DNA from: DASRHK01 sp035650495
Lineage (GTDB): Bacteria > Pseudomonadota > Gammaproteobacteria > Nevskiales > Nevskiaceae
Reading direction: 5' to 3'
Length of the DNA stretch: 64,000 nucleotides
NCBI GenBank assembly: GCA_035650495.1
Contig: DASRHK010000104.1
Span: 16,481-80,480, forward strand
How positions within the stretch are numbered: position 1 is the first letter of the stretch; every line of letters starts with the position of its first letter. Shown one piece after another: positions 34,520 through 41,502 of the stretch. Below the pieces are notes generated by a model. The model saw only the letters and a list, made by a program, of their open reading frames with translations. It was not told the DNA's origin and did not search any database. Made by a program: the position numbers and the translations under genes.

Positions 34520-35086
34520 CTACGGACTCTTGCCCTGCGCTTCGAGGATCAGGTCGACCGCTTCGCGGATGGCGCCGTCGCCGCCGCGATTGTCGGCGAT
34601 CCAGTCGGCGGCCTTCTTCGCGCTGGAATGCGCGTCGGCGACTGCGAGCGCGAGTCCGACGCGCTCGAACAGCGGCAGATCGAGGATGTCGTCGCCCATG
34701 TGCGCGCACTGCTCGTCGCGCAGGCCCAGCGATTTGCGCACCTCGTCGTACGCCGGCAGCTTGTCGGGCGCGTTCAGGAACACGTGCTCGATGCCGAGCG
34801 ACGACAGCCGCTTCTGCATCGCGAGCGAGGGCCGGCCGGAGATCACCGCGACCTGCACGCCGGCCTGCATCAGCATCTTGATGCCGAGCCCGTCCTTCAC
34901 GTTCACCGCTTTGAGCTCCTCGCCGTCGGGCGTCAGATAGAGCTTGCAGTCGGTCATCACGCCGTCGATGTCGAGGAACAGGCAGCGGATGTTCGCGGCG
35001 CGCCGCTTCACCTCGGCGAGGCTCGTGATGCGCGTGCGGCCGGTGCCCTTGCGTGCGACCGCGCTGCGCCCCTTGATGATCGCCAT
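34520..35086 (-). CDS. kdsC: 3-deoxy-D-manno-octulosonate 8-phosphate phosphatase KdsC
   Basis: The 188-residue HAD-family phosphatase has its nucleophile motif in LFLDIDGVMTD (Asp39, Asp41), motif II in VAVISGR and motif IV in HMGDDILDLPLFERVGL. It removes phosphate from Kdo-8-P before CMP activation for LPS core. The protein has a basic N-terminal extension of about 25 residues. Its ATG shares one base with the kdsD stop (TGATG), so the two Kdo enzymes are coupled. Confidence 0.95.
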   Translation of the reverse strand: MAIIKGRSAVARKGTGRTRITSLAEVKRRAANIRCLFLDIDGVMTDCKLYLTPDGEELKAVNVKDGLGIKMLMQAGVQVAVISGRPSLAMQKRLSSLGIEHVFLNAPDKLPAYDEVRKSLGLRDEQCAHMGDDILDLPLFERVGLALAVADAHSSAKKAADWIADNRGGDGAIREAVDLILEAQGKSP

Positions 35087-36102
35087 CAGACCACTCCCGC
35101 GCGCAGCAGGTCGTGCATGTGGATCGCTCCGATCAGCTTGCCGGCGTCGTCGACGACCATCAGCGACGTGATCTTGTGCTTCTCCATGAGCTGCACCGCT
35201 TCCACGGCAAGGCTCTCCGCACGGACGGTCTTGCCGCCGCGGGTCATGGCCTCGGTGATCTTCGCGGTGCGCACGTCGATGCCCTGGTCGAGCGTGCGCC
35301 GCAGATCGCCGTCGGTGTAAACGCCGAGGATCTTGTCGTTGGCATCCACGATCGCGGTCATCCCGAGTCCCTTGCGGGTCATCTCCAGCAGCGCGGCGGA
35401 GATGGTGACGTCGGGCGAGACCTTCGGCAGGCGCGCGCCGGTGTGCATGAGGTCGGCGATCGTGAGCAGGAGCTTGCGGCCGAGCGATCCGCCCGGATGC
35501 GCGAGCGCGAAGTCTTCGCTGGTGAACCCGCGCGCTTCCAGCATCGCCACGGCGAGCGCATCGCCCATCGCGAGCGTCGCCGTCGTGCTGGCGGTCGGCG
35601 CGAGCTTGAGCGGACAGGCTTCCTGCGGCACGGAGACGTCGATGTGCACGGTCGATGTGCGCGCGAGCGTGGAGCCCGGCTTGCCGGTCATCGAGATGAG
35701 CGGCACTTCGAGGCGCTTGATCAGCGGCAGGATGGTGACCACTTCCTCGGTCTCGCCGGAGTACGAGATGGCGAGCACGACGTCCTGGCGCGTGATCATG
35801 CCGAGATCGCCGTGCGAGGCTTCGCCGGGATGCACGAAGAACGCCGGCGATCCGGTCGACGCCAGCGTCGCCGCGATCTTGCCGCCGATGTGACCCGACT
35901 TGCCCATGCCGGTGACGACGATGCGGCCCGTGCACGCGAGCATCAGCTCGCAGGCGCGCACGAAGGCGTCGTCGATGCGGGGCAGCAGCGCCTCGAGGCC
36001 GGCGCGCTCGATCTCGAGCGCCTGTCGCCCCATGCGCCGGAGCAGCTCGGGATCGCGGGACGGCACGGCCGGCCGCGGGCTTGCGCGGGACACTTTGGTC
36101 AT
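35086..36102 (-). CDS. kdsD: Arabinose-5-phosphate isomerase KdsD (KpsF/GutQ family)
   Basis: The 338-residue enzyme has an N-terminal SIS domain (VVTGMGKSGHIGGKIAATLAS, FVHPGEASHGDLGM, AISYSGETEEV) and two C-terminal CBS domains (DLMHTGARLP onwards). It converts ribulose-5-P to arabinose-5-P, the first committed precursor of Kdo. A -10-like TACAAT ends six bases before the ATG, making this the likely first gene of the kdsD-kdsC-lptCAB transcript. Confidence 0.95.
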   Translation of the reverse strand: MTKVSRASPRPAVPSRDPELLRRMGRQALEIERAGLEALLPRIDDAFVRACELMLACTGRIVVTGMGKSGHIGGKIAATLASTGSPAFFVHPGEASHGDLGMITRQDVVLAISYSGETEEVVTILPLIKRLEVPLISMTGKPGSTLARTSTVHIDVSVPQEACPLKLAPTASTTATLAMGDALAVAMLEARGFTSEDFALAHPGGSLGRKLLLTIADLMHTGARLPKVSPDVTISAALLEMTRKGLGMTAIVDANDKILGVYTDGDLRRTLDQGIDVRTAKITEAMTRGGKTVRAESLAVEAVQLMEKHKITSLMVVDDAGKLIGAIHMHDLLRAGVV

Positions 36103-36108
36103 CGCGGC

Positions 36109-36114
36109 ATTGTA
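36109..36114 (-). promoter_or_regulatory. -10-like TACAAT of the kdsD-lptB operon
   Basis: On the minus strand TACAAT-GCCGCG-ATG places the hexamer six bases before the kdsD start, inside the 21-bp gap after the upstream methyltransferase gene. A leaderless transcript is predicted; any -35 would lie within the upstream gene. Confidence 0.5.
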
Positions 36115-36123
36115 AATGACGGG

Positions 36124-37293
36124 CTATGAACGCCGTCTGAGCCGCGCGGCGAAGAAGCCGTCGGTGCCGTGCCGGTGCGGCAACAGCTTGAGCAATTGGC
36201 CTTCGTAGGGAACGCCTTGCGCGCGCAGCACCGTCGCGGCGTCGTCGATCACGAAGTCCGTGTGGCTGCCGAGGAACCGGTAGACGACGCCCTCGTTCTC
36301 CGCGTTGGCGAGGCTGCACGTGGCGTAGACCAGGACGCCGCCCGGCCGCACGAGCGGCGCGGCCGATTCGAGCAGCTTCGACTGGACCGCGGCCAGCTTG
36401 TCGAGCGACACCGAGCGCAGCCGCAATTCGGGATTGCGGCGGAGCACGCCGCTGCCCGAGCACGGCGCGTCGATGAGGATGGCATCGGCAGCGCCTTCGA
36501 GATCCTTCAGCGAAGTCGTGGGCTTCAGCACGCGCGGCTGGACGATCCCCACGCCAGCGCGCTGCGCGCGGGGTCCGAGCTTGGCGAGCCGATGCGCGTT
36601 GCTGTCGAACGCGTGGATGCGGCCCTTGCCCTGCATCAGCGCGCCGAGCGCGAGCGATTTGCCGCCGGCGCCCGCGCAGTAATCGACGACGACGTCGCCC
36701 GCCTTCGGCGCGACCAGCAGCGCGAGCAGCTGGCTGCCTTCGTCCTGCGGCTCGATCGCGCCCTCCTTGTACGCGTGCGTCGCCTGCAGCGGCGCGCGCT
36801 TGCCCAATCGCAGGCCGATCGGCGACAGCGACGTCGGCTGCGCGACGATCTCGTCGTCGGCGAGCAGCATCCGCGCTTTGTCGCGCGTCGCCCGCAGCGT
36901 GTTCACGCGCAGGTCGACGGTTGCTGGCTGCTGGAGCGCAGCCGCGATCGCCCGCGTCTCTTCCGGACCGTAGTGCGCGATGAGCGACGTGTAGAGCCAA
37001 TCGGGAAGATTGAGGCGCTGCGCCTCGGTGAGCTTCGACTCGTCGGCGCTCACTCCCTCGAGCTGGGCTTTGCACAGCGCCGCGGGATCGCTGCCGACGA
37101 GCGCCTCGAGGCGCCGGTAGTCGCGCAGCACGCCATAGACGACATCGCTGACGCCGGCGCGATCCTTCGAGCCCATCTGCGGACGGGTCCGGAACGCCTC
37201 CTGCAGGATCGCATCGGCCGGACGCCGTGCGTGCTGGATTTCAGCGAGACAGCTCATCGCAAGCTCGAGATGGAAGGGACGCAACGCCGCCAT
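36124..37293 (-). CDS. RsmB/NOP family rRNA (cytosine-5) methyltransferase
   Basis: The 389-residue enzyme has an N-terminal NusB-like helical region, shorter than in E. coli RsmB, and a Rossmann methyltransferase domain with VVDYCAGAGGKS (SAM site), ILIDAPCSGSG (motif IV) and YATCSLANAENE (catalytic Cys of motif VI). It methylates cytosine in rRNA, probably 16S, but the target position cannot be told. The ATG at 37293 was chosen because the sequence MAALRPFHLELAM begins the helical domain; the shared divergent promoter lies 28 bp upstream. Confidence 0.88.
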   Translation of the reverse strand: MAALRPFHLELAMSCLAEIQHARRPADAILQEAFRTRPQMGSKDRAGVSDVVYGVLRDYRRLEALVGSDPAALCKAQLEGVSADESKLTEAQRLNLPDWLYTSLIAHYGPEETRAIAAALQQPATVDLRVNTLRATRDKARMLLADDEIVAQPTSLSPIGLRLGKRAPLQATHAYKEGAIEPQDEGSQLLALLVAPKAGDVVVDYCAGAGGKSLALGALMQGKGRIHAFDSNAHRLAKLGPRAQRAGVGIVQPRVLKPTTSLKDLEGAADAILIDAPCSGSGVLRRNPELRLRSVSLDKLAAVQSKLLESAAPLVRPGGVLVYATCSLANAENEGVVYRFLGSHTDFVIDDAATVLRAQGVPYEGQLLKLLPHRHGTDGFFAARLRRRS

Positions 37294-37320
37294 GGAAATG
37301 AAAGACCCTGAAGAGTGACG

Positions 37321-37328
37321 AGTATAAT
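37321..37328. promoter_or_regulatory. Shared divergent -10 core (TATAAT / TATACT)
   Basis: The stretch AGTATAAT reads TATAAT on the plus strand (37323-37328, ten bases before the ABC ATG at 37339) and TATACT on the minus strand (37326-37321, 27 bases before the methyltransferase ATG). The two -10 boxes overlap by four bases, so only one polymerase can bind at a time. Confidence 0.6.
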
Positions 37329-37338
37329 TCGCGACCCT

Positions 37339-38256
37339 ATGACCGCATCGACCCAGACTGCGATCCGCATCGCGGGTGTCAAGAAATCCTTCGGCAAGGT
37401 ACAGGCGCTGAAGGGCGTCGACTTCGAGATCCGCCAGGGCGAGTACTTCGGCCTGCTCGGCCCGAACGGCGCGGGCAAGTCCACGTTGATCAACACGATC
37501 GCCGGCCTGATCCGCGCCGACGCGGGACAGATCAGCGTGCTCGGCCACGACACCGTCACCGACTGGCGCACCGCGCGCCGCTCGATCGGCGTGGTGCCGC
37601 AGGAGCTCGTGTTCGACCCGTTCTTCAAGGTCGTCGACATGCTGCGCATCCAGGCGGGCTACTACGGCTGCGGCAAGGAAGTGTGGCCGTGGATCGATCA
37701 CCTGCTCGATCGGCTCGATCTCAACGACAAGCGCAACGCGATGATGCGCGCGCTCTCCGGCGGCATGAAGCGGCGCGTGCTGATCGCGCAGGCGCTCGTG
37801 CACAAGCCGCCGGTGGTGATCCTGGACGAGCCGACCGCGGGCGTCGACGTCGAGCTGCGCCGCGCGCTGTGGAGCTTCACGCGCGAGCTGCACGCCGGCG
37901 GCACCACGGTCGTGCTGACGACGCACTACCTCGACGAAGCGCAGGCGCTGTGCGAGCGCATCGCCATCCTCGATCACGGCGAAGTGCAATTGATCGAATC
38001 GACCGAGCAGATCCTGGCGCGCCATCCGTTCCGCTTCCTCACCCTCAAGCTCCCGCAGGGCATCGAGCTGCCGCAGTCGCTGCGCGAGCGCGTCGTCGGC
38101 GAGAAGAACGGCACGCTCGAGCTCAAGCTCGAGAAGGACAAGCATCCGATCGGCGGCGTGTTCGAGGCGCTGCGCAAGGCCGGCATCGCGGTCGAGGACG
38201 TGCGCACGCGCGAGCCGACGCTGGAGGACATCTTCGTGGAGCTCACCAGTGACTGA
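37339..38256 (+). CDS. ABC transporter ATP-binding protein (YadG-like)
   Basis: The 305-residue ATPase has Walker A GPNGAGKST, signature ALSGGMKRRVLIAQAL, Walker B VVILDEPTAGVD and H-loop TTHYLDEA, plus a C-terminal extension ending TREPTLEDIFVELTSD, typical of DrrA/YadG-type exporters. It pairs with the ABC-2 permease immediately downstream (8-bp overlap). In betaproteobacteria this pair commonly precedes bolA and murA. The substrate is unknown; envelope lipids or polysaccharides are possible. Confidence 0.93.
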   Translation: MTASTQTAIRIAGVKKSFGKVQALKGVDFEIRQGEYFGLLGPNGAGKSTLINTIAGLIRADAGQISVLGHDTVTDWRTARRSIGVVPQELVFDPFFKVVDMLRIQAGYYGCGKEVWPWIDHLLDRLDLNDKRNAMMRALSGGMKRRVLIAQALVHKPPVVILDEPTAGVDVELRRALWSFTRELHAGGTTVVLTTHYLDEAQALCERIAILDHGEVQLIESTEQILARHPFRFLTLKLPQGIELPQSLRERVVGEKNGTLELKLEKDKHPIGGVFEALRKAGIAVEDVRTREPTLEDIFVELTSD

Positions 38257-39055
38257 CCTGTCGATGACGCCGCCGAGCCAGGTGCCGACGATGGACGTGC
38301 GCGTCGGCTTCATGACCCTGCTCAAGAAGGAATGCAAGCGCTTCTGGTCGGTGCTCGGGCAGACCGTCACGGCGCCGGTGATCACGGCGCTGCTCTATCT
38401 GCTCGTCTTCGCCCAGGCGATGCAGGGTCGCGTGTCGGTGTATCCAGGCGTCTCCTACACCGAGTTCCTGATTCCGGGACTGGTGATGATGACGGTGATC
38501 CAGAACGCGTTCGCGAACACCAGCTCGTCGCTGACGCAGAGCAAGATGATGGGCAACCTCGTGTTCCTGCTGATGGCGCCGATCGGGTCGCTCGAATGGT
38601 TCGGCGCGTATGTGTGCGCGGCGCTGGCGCGCGCGGGCCTGGTCGCGATGGTGATGCTCGCGGTGACTGCGCCGTTCGTGCACCTGCCGCTGCGCGAGCC
38701 GCTCGCGCTCCTCGCGATCTTCATCACCTCCGCCGGCAGCCTCGCCGTGCTGGGGCTGATCGCCGGCATCGTCGCGACCAAGTTCGATCACCTCGCCGCA
38801 TTCACCAACTTCTTCATCACGCCGCTGTCGTTCCTGTCGGGCGTGTTCTATTCGGTGCACTCGTTGCCGAAGTTCTGGTTCAACGCGTCTCACTTCAATC
38901 CGTTCTTCTACATGATCGACGGCTTCCGCTACGGCTTCTTCGGCGCCGCCGACGTGCCGATCGCGCAGAGCCTGCTGTGGTCGACCGCATTCTTCGTGAT
39001 CGTCTCGACCGTCTGCCTGCGCATGCTCATCACCGGCTACAAGCTTCGCCACTGA
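38249..39055 (+). CDS. ABC-2 type permease (YadH-like)
   Basis: The 268-residue inner-membrane protein has six hydrophobic segments and the ABC-2 layout (WSVLGQTVTAPVITALLYLL, then NPFFYMIDGFRYGFFG). It forms a dimer driven by the YadG-like ATPase. GTG 38249 is preceded by GGAG at good distance and gives coupling with the ATPase gene; ATG 38264 is an alternative five codons later. The bolA-family gene begins one base after its stop. Confidence 0.92.
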   Translation: MTDLSMTPPSQVPTMDVRVGFMTLLKKECKRFWSVLGQTVTAPVITALLYLLVFAQAMQGRVSVYPGVSYTEFLIPGLVMMTVIQNAFANTSSSLTQSKMMGNLVFLLMAPIGSLEWFGAYVCAALARAGLVAMVMLAVTAPFVHLPLREPLALLAIFITSAGSLAVLGLIAGIVATKFDHLAAFTNFFITPLSFLSGVFYSVHSLPKFWFNASHFNPFFYMIDGFRYGFFGAADVPIAQSLLWSTAFFVIVSTVCLRMLITGYKLRH

Positions 39056-39056
39056 C

Positions 39057-39275
39057 ATGACCAAGGAAGAAATCGAACAGCTGATCAAGGCCGGATTGCC
39101 CGACGCAGCCGTCAAGGTCACCGGCGACGACGGCCAGCACTTCGAGGCCGCGGTCATCTCGCCCGCCTTCACCGGCAAGCCGCTCCTCGCGCAGCACCGC
39201 ATGGTCTACGCGACGCTCGGCGAGCGCATGGGTCGCGAGATCCACGCGCTGAAGCTCGTCACGCGCGCGCCGTAA
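39057..39275 (+). CDS. ibaG: BolA family protein IbaG
   Basis: The 72-residue protein has the BolA fold, with the conserved DGQHFEAAVISPAFTGKPLLAQHRMVY and LGERMGREIHALKL segments. BolA/IbaG proteins form iron-sulfur-linked complexes with monothiol glutaredoxins. The small size and position directly before murA identify the IbaG (YrbA) branch. It overlaps nothing but is spaced one base after the permease, so it belongs to that operon. Confidence 0.92.
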   Translation: MTKEEIEQLIKAGLPDAAVKVTGDDGQHFEAAVISPAFTGKPLLAQHRMVYATLGERMGREIHALKLVTRAP

Positions 39276-39305
39276 GCACTGCACAGAAACTGCACTCGAG
39301 TGCGG

Positions 39306-39311
39306 TAACGT
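39306..39311 (+). promoter_or_regulatory. -10-like TAACGT before murA
   Basis: TAACGT ends six bases before the murA ATG. It follows a 12-bp palindrome GCACTCGAGTGC (39292-39303) that could be an operator. The 42-bp ibaG-murA gap may thus give murA its own leaderless promoter. The hexamer is a weak match. Confidence 0.35.
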
Positions 39312-39317
39312 TCCCTC

Positions 39318-40574
39318 ATGGACAAATTCGTCATCGAAGGCGGCGCGCGTCTGCAAGGTGAGCTCACCGCCGCCGGCGCCAAGAACGCCGCGCTCCCCAT
39401 CCTCTGCGCGTGCCTGCTCTCCGACGAGGACCTCACGCTCTCGAACGTGCCGGTGCTGCACGACATCACCACGACCACGAAGCTGCTCGCGCAGATGGGC
39501 GTCGAGGTGAAGCGCGAAGAACACGTCGTGCATTGCAATGCGAAGCCGATCAAGACCCACGTCGCGCCGTACGAGCTGGTGAAGACGATGCGCGCGTCGA
39601 TCCTCGTGCTCGGCCCGCTGGTGGCGCGCCGCGGCGAAGCGCAGGTGTCGTTGCCCGGCGGCTGCGCGATCGGCGCGCGTCCGGTGAACCTGCATCTGCA
39701 AGGACTCGCCGCGATGGGCGCGGAGATCAGGCTCGAAGGCGGCTTCATCCACGCGAAGGCCGCCAAGCTGCACGGCGCGCGCATCGTATTCGACACGGTG
39801 ACCGTCACGGGCACCGAGAATCTGATGATGGCCGCCGTGCTCGCCGAGGGCGACACGGTGCTCGAGAACGCCGCGCGCGAGCCGGAAGTCGTCGATCTCG
39901 CACGCTGCCTCATCGCGATGGGCGCGCAGATCAAGGGCGCGGGAACCACGACGATCACGATCCAGGGTGTCTCGAAGCTGCGCGCGGCGGAGCACCGCGT
40001 GCTGCCCGATCGCATCGAGACCGGCACGTTCCTCGCGGCCGCGGCGATCACGCGCGGCAAGATCCGCATCGGCAAGACCGATCCGAACCTGCTCGACGCG
40101 GTGCTGGTGAAATTGCAGCAGGCCGGCGCGAAGGTGCGCACCGGCGTCGACTTCATCGAGGTGGACATGGAAGGCCGCCGCCCGCGCGCGGTGAACATCC
40201 ACACGATGCCGCATCCCGGATTCCCCACCGACATGCAAGCGCAGTTCATGGCCGTGAACTGCGTCGCCGAAGGTGTCGGCACCATCACCGAGACGATCTT
40301 CGAGAACCGCTTCCAGCACGCACTCGAATTGCAGCGCCTCGGCGCCGACATCCGGCTCGAAGGCCACACCGCGATCGTCGCCGGCCGCGAGCATCTGCAA
40401 GGCGCGCCGGTGATGTGCACCGACCTGCGCGCCTCCGCCGCGCTCGCCATCGCCGCGCTCGCAGCGCAAGGGCGCACCGAGCTCAATCGCGTGTATCACA
40501 TCGATCGCGGATACGAGGACATCGAGGGCAAGCTCCGCTCGCTCGGGGCGAGCATTCAGCGCGTCAAAGCCTGA
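39318..40574 (+). CDS. murA: UDP-N-acetylglucosamine 1-carboxyvinyltransferase
   Basis: The 418-residue enzyme has the EPT fold with Lys22-Asn23 in AAGAKNAALP and the catalytic Cys116 in SLPGGCAIGARPV, so it should be sensitive to fosfomycin like the E. coli enzyme with Cys115. It transfers enolpyruvate from PEP to UDP-GlcNAc, the first committed step of peptidoglycan synthesis. Length and motifs are normal. Between its stop and hisG lie 301 bp without genes, mostly two type-A repeats. Confidence 0.97.
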   Translation: MDKFVIEGGARLQGELTAAGAKNAALPILCACLLSDEDLTLSNVPVLHDITTTTKLLAQMGVEVKREEHVVHCNAKPIKTHVAPYELVKTMRASILVLGPLVARRGEAQVSLPGGCAIGARPVNLHLQGLAAMGAEIRLEGGFIHAKAAKLHGARIVFDTVTVTGTENLMMAAVLAEGDTVLENAAREPEVVDLARCLIAMGAQIKGAGTTTITIQGVSKLRAAEHRVLPDRIETGTFLAAAAITRGKIRIGKTDPNLLDAVLVKLQQAGAKVRTGVDFIEVDMEGRRPRAVNIHTMPHPGFPTDMQAQFMAVNCVAEGVGTITETIFENRFQHALELQRLGADIRLEGHTAIVAGREHLQGAPVMCTDLRASAALAIAALAAQGRTELNRVYHIDRGYEDIEGKLRSLGASIQRVKA

Positions 40575-40587
40575 GCGGTTCGTGCGT

Positions 40588-40697
40588 GTGCCCCGCCGAT
40601 GTGGTCTGGCGGGGGACGCCTGTAAAAGCTCCGTTTAGCTCGTGCGCGGCCGTCCCTGGCCGCGCGACGCCCCCGCCAAACCACATCGGCGAAGCAC
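40588..40697 (+). repeat. Type-A structured palindromic repeat, copy 4
   Basis: This 110-bp element has outer arms CGCCGATGTGG and CCACATCGGCG. Its interior is almost identical to copy 1: GGGGGACGCC, TGTAAAAGCTCCGTTTAGCT, GCTCG, and GCGCGGCC-GTCCCT-GGCCGCGC. The arms differ from copy 1 (GATGTGG against GAATTGG) and both strands changed together. It starts 13 bp after the murA stop. Confidence 0.87.
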
Positions 40698-40737
40698 ATC
40701 AAGCCCCAGCGCCGCGTCGCGGACACGGCGGTTCGGC

Positions 40738-40847
40738 GAGGTTCGTCGGCTTGGTTCGACCGGGGGCGTGTGCGGCCAGGGACGGCCGCACTCGAGCTAA
40801 AGGGAGCTTTCTCGGCGTCCCCCGGGCGGACCAAGCCGACGGACCTC
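40738..40847 (-). repeat. Type-A structured palindromic repeat, copy 5 (opposite orientation)
   Basis: Read on the minus strand, this 110-bp element has arms CGTCGGCTTGGT and ACCAAGCCGACG, the core GGGGGACGCC opposite ACGCCCCCGG, an AGCT-CCCTTT-AGCT hairpin, GCTCG, and GTGCGGCC-GTCCCT-GGCCGCAC. It lies 40 bp from copy 4 and ends 13 bp before the hisG -10 box. Confidence 0.87.
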
Positions 40848-40860
40848 CACGACGAACCCT

Positions 40861-40866
40861 TAGAAT
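40861..40866 (+). promoter_or_regulatory. -10 element TAGAAT of hisG
   Basis: TAGAAT ends nine bases before the hisG ATG. The expected -35 position falls in the 3' arm of repeat copy 5 (around 40838-40843), so the repeat may form part of the promoter. Confidence 0.5.
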
Positions 40867-40875
40867 GCGCGTCCC

Positions 40876-41502
40876 ATGACGACGCTGACGCTCGCACTTT
40901 CGAAGGGCCGAATCCTCGATGATTCGCTGCCGCTGCTCGCCAGGATTGGCCTTGCGCCGGCCGGCGACGTCGGCCGCTTGCTGCGCGTGCAGTCGCAGGA
41001 TCCGAGCGTGTCGCTGCTGATCATCCGTCCCGCCGACGTTCCGACCTACGTCGAATATGGCGCCGCCGATCTCGGCATCGTCGGCAAGGACGTGTTGATG
41101 GAGCACGGCTCGTCGTCGCTGTACGAGCCGCTCGATCTCGATCTCGCGCGCTGCCGGCTGTCCGTCGCGGCACCGGCGAAGCGCGCGAAGATCGGCGCGC
41201 GGCGTCCGCGCGTGGCGACCAAGTATCTCGAGATCACGCGGCGCTACTTCGCCGACAAGGGCGAGCAGGTCGAGCTGATCAAGCTGTACGGGTCGATGGA
41301 GCTCGCGCCGCTCGTCGGTCTCGCTGATCTGATCGTCGATCTGGTCGACACCGGCAAGACGCTCAAAGCGAACGGCCTGGTCGAGATCGAGAAGATCTGC
41401 GACGTCACCGCGCGGCTCGTGGTGAACAAGGCCGCGATGAAGATGAAGCACGCCGCCGTGCGCGCGCTGATCGACAAGTTCACCAAGGCGACGCAGCGAT
41501 GA
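40876..41502 (+). CDS. hisG: ATP phosphoribosyltransferase, short form
   Basis: The 208-residue enzyme starts MTTLTLALSKGRILDDSLP and contains VEYGAADLGIVGKD and the PRPP-binding ADLIVDLVDTGKTLKANGL. It catalyses the first step of histidine synthesis. The short form lacks the C-terminal regulatory domain and normally needs HisZ; no hisZ is in this window. No ribosome site precedes the ATG. It overlaps hisD by four bases. Confidence 0.95.
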   Translation: MTTLTLALSKGRILDDSLPLLARIGLAPAGDVGRLLRVQSQDPSVSLLIIRPADVPTYVEYGAADLGIVGKDVLMEHGSSSLYEPLDLDLARCRLSVAAPAKRAKIGARRPRVATKYLEITRRYFADKGEQVELIKLYGSMELAPLVGLADLIVDLVDTGKTLKANGLVEIEKICDVTARLVVNKAAMKMKHAAVRALIDKFTKATQR

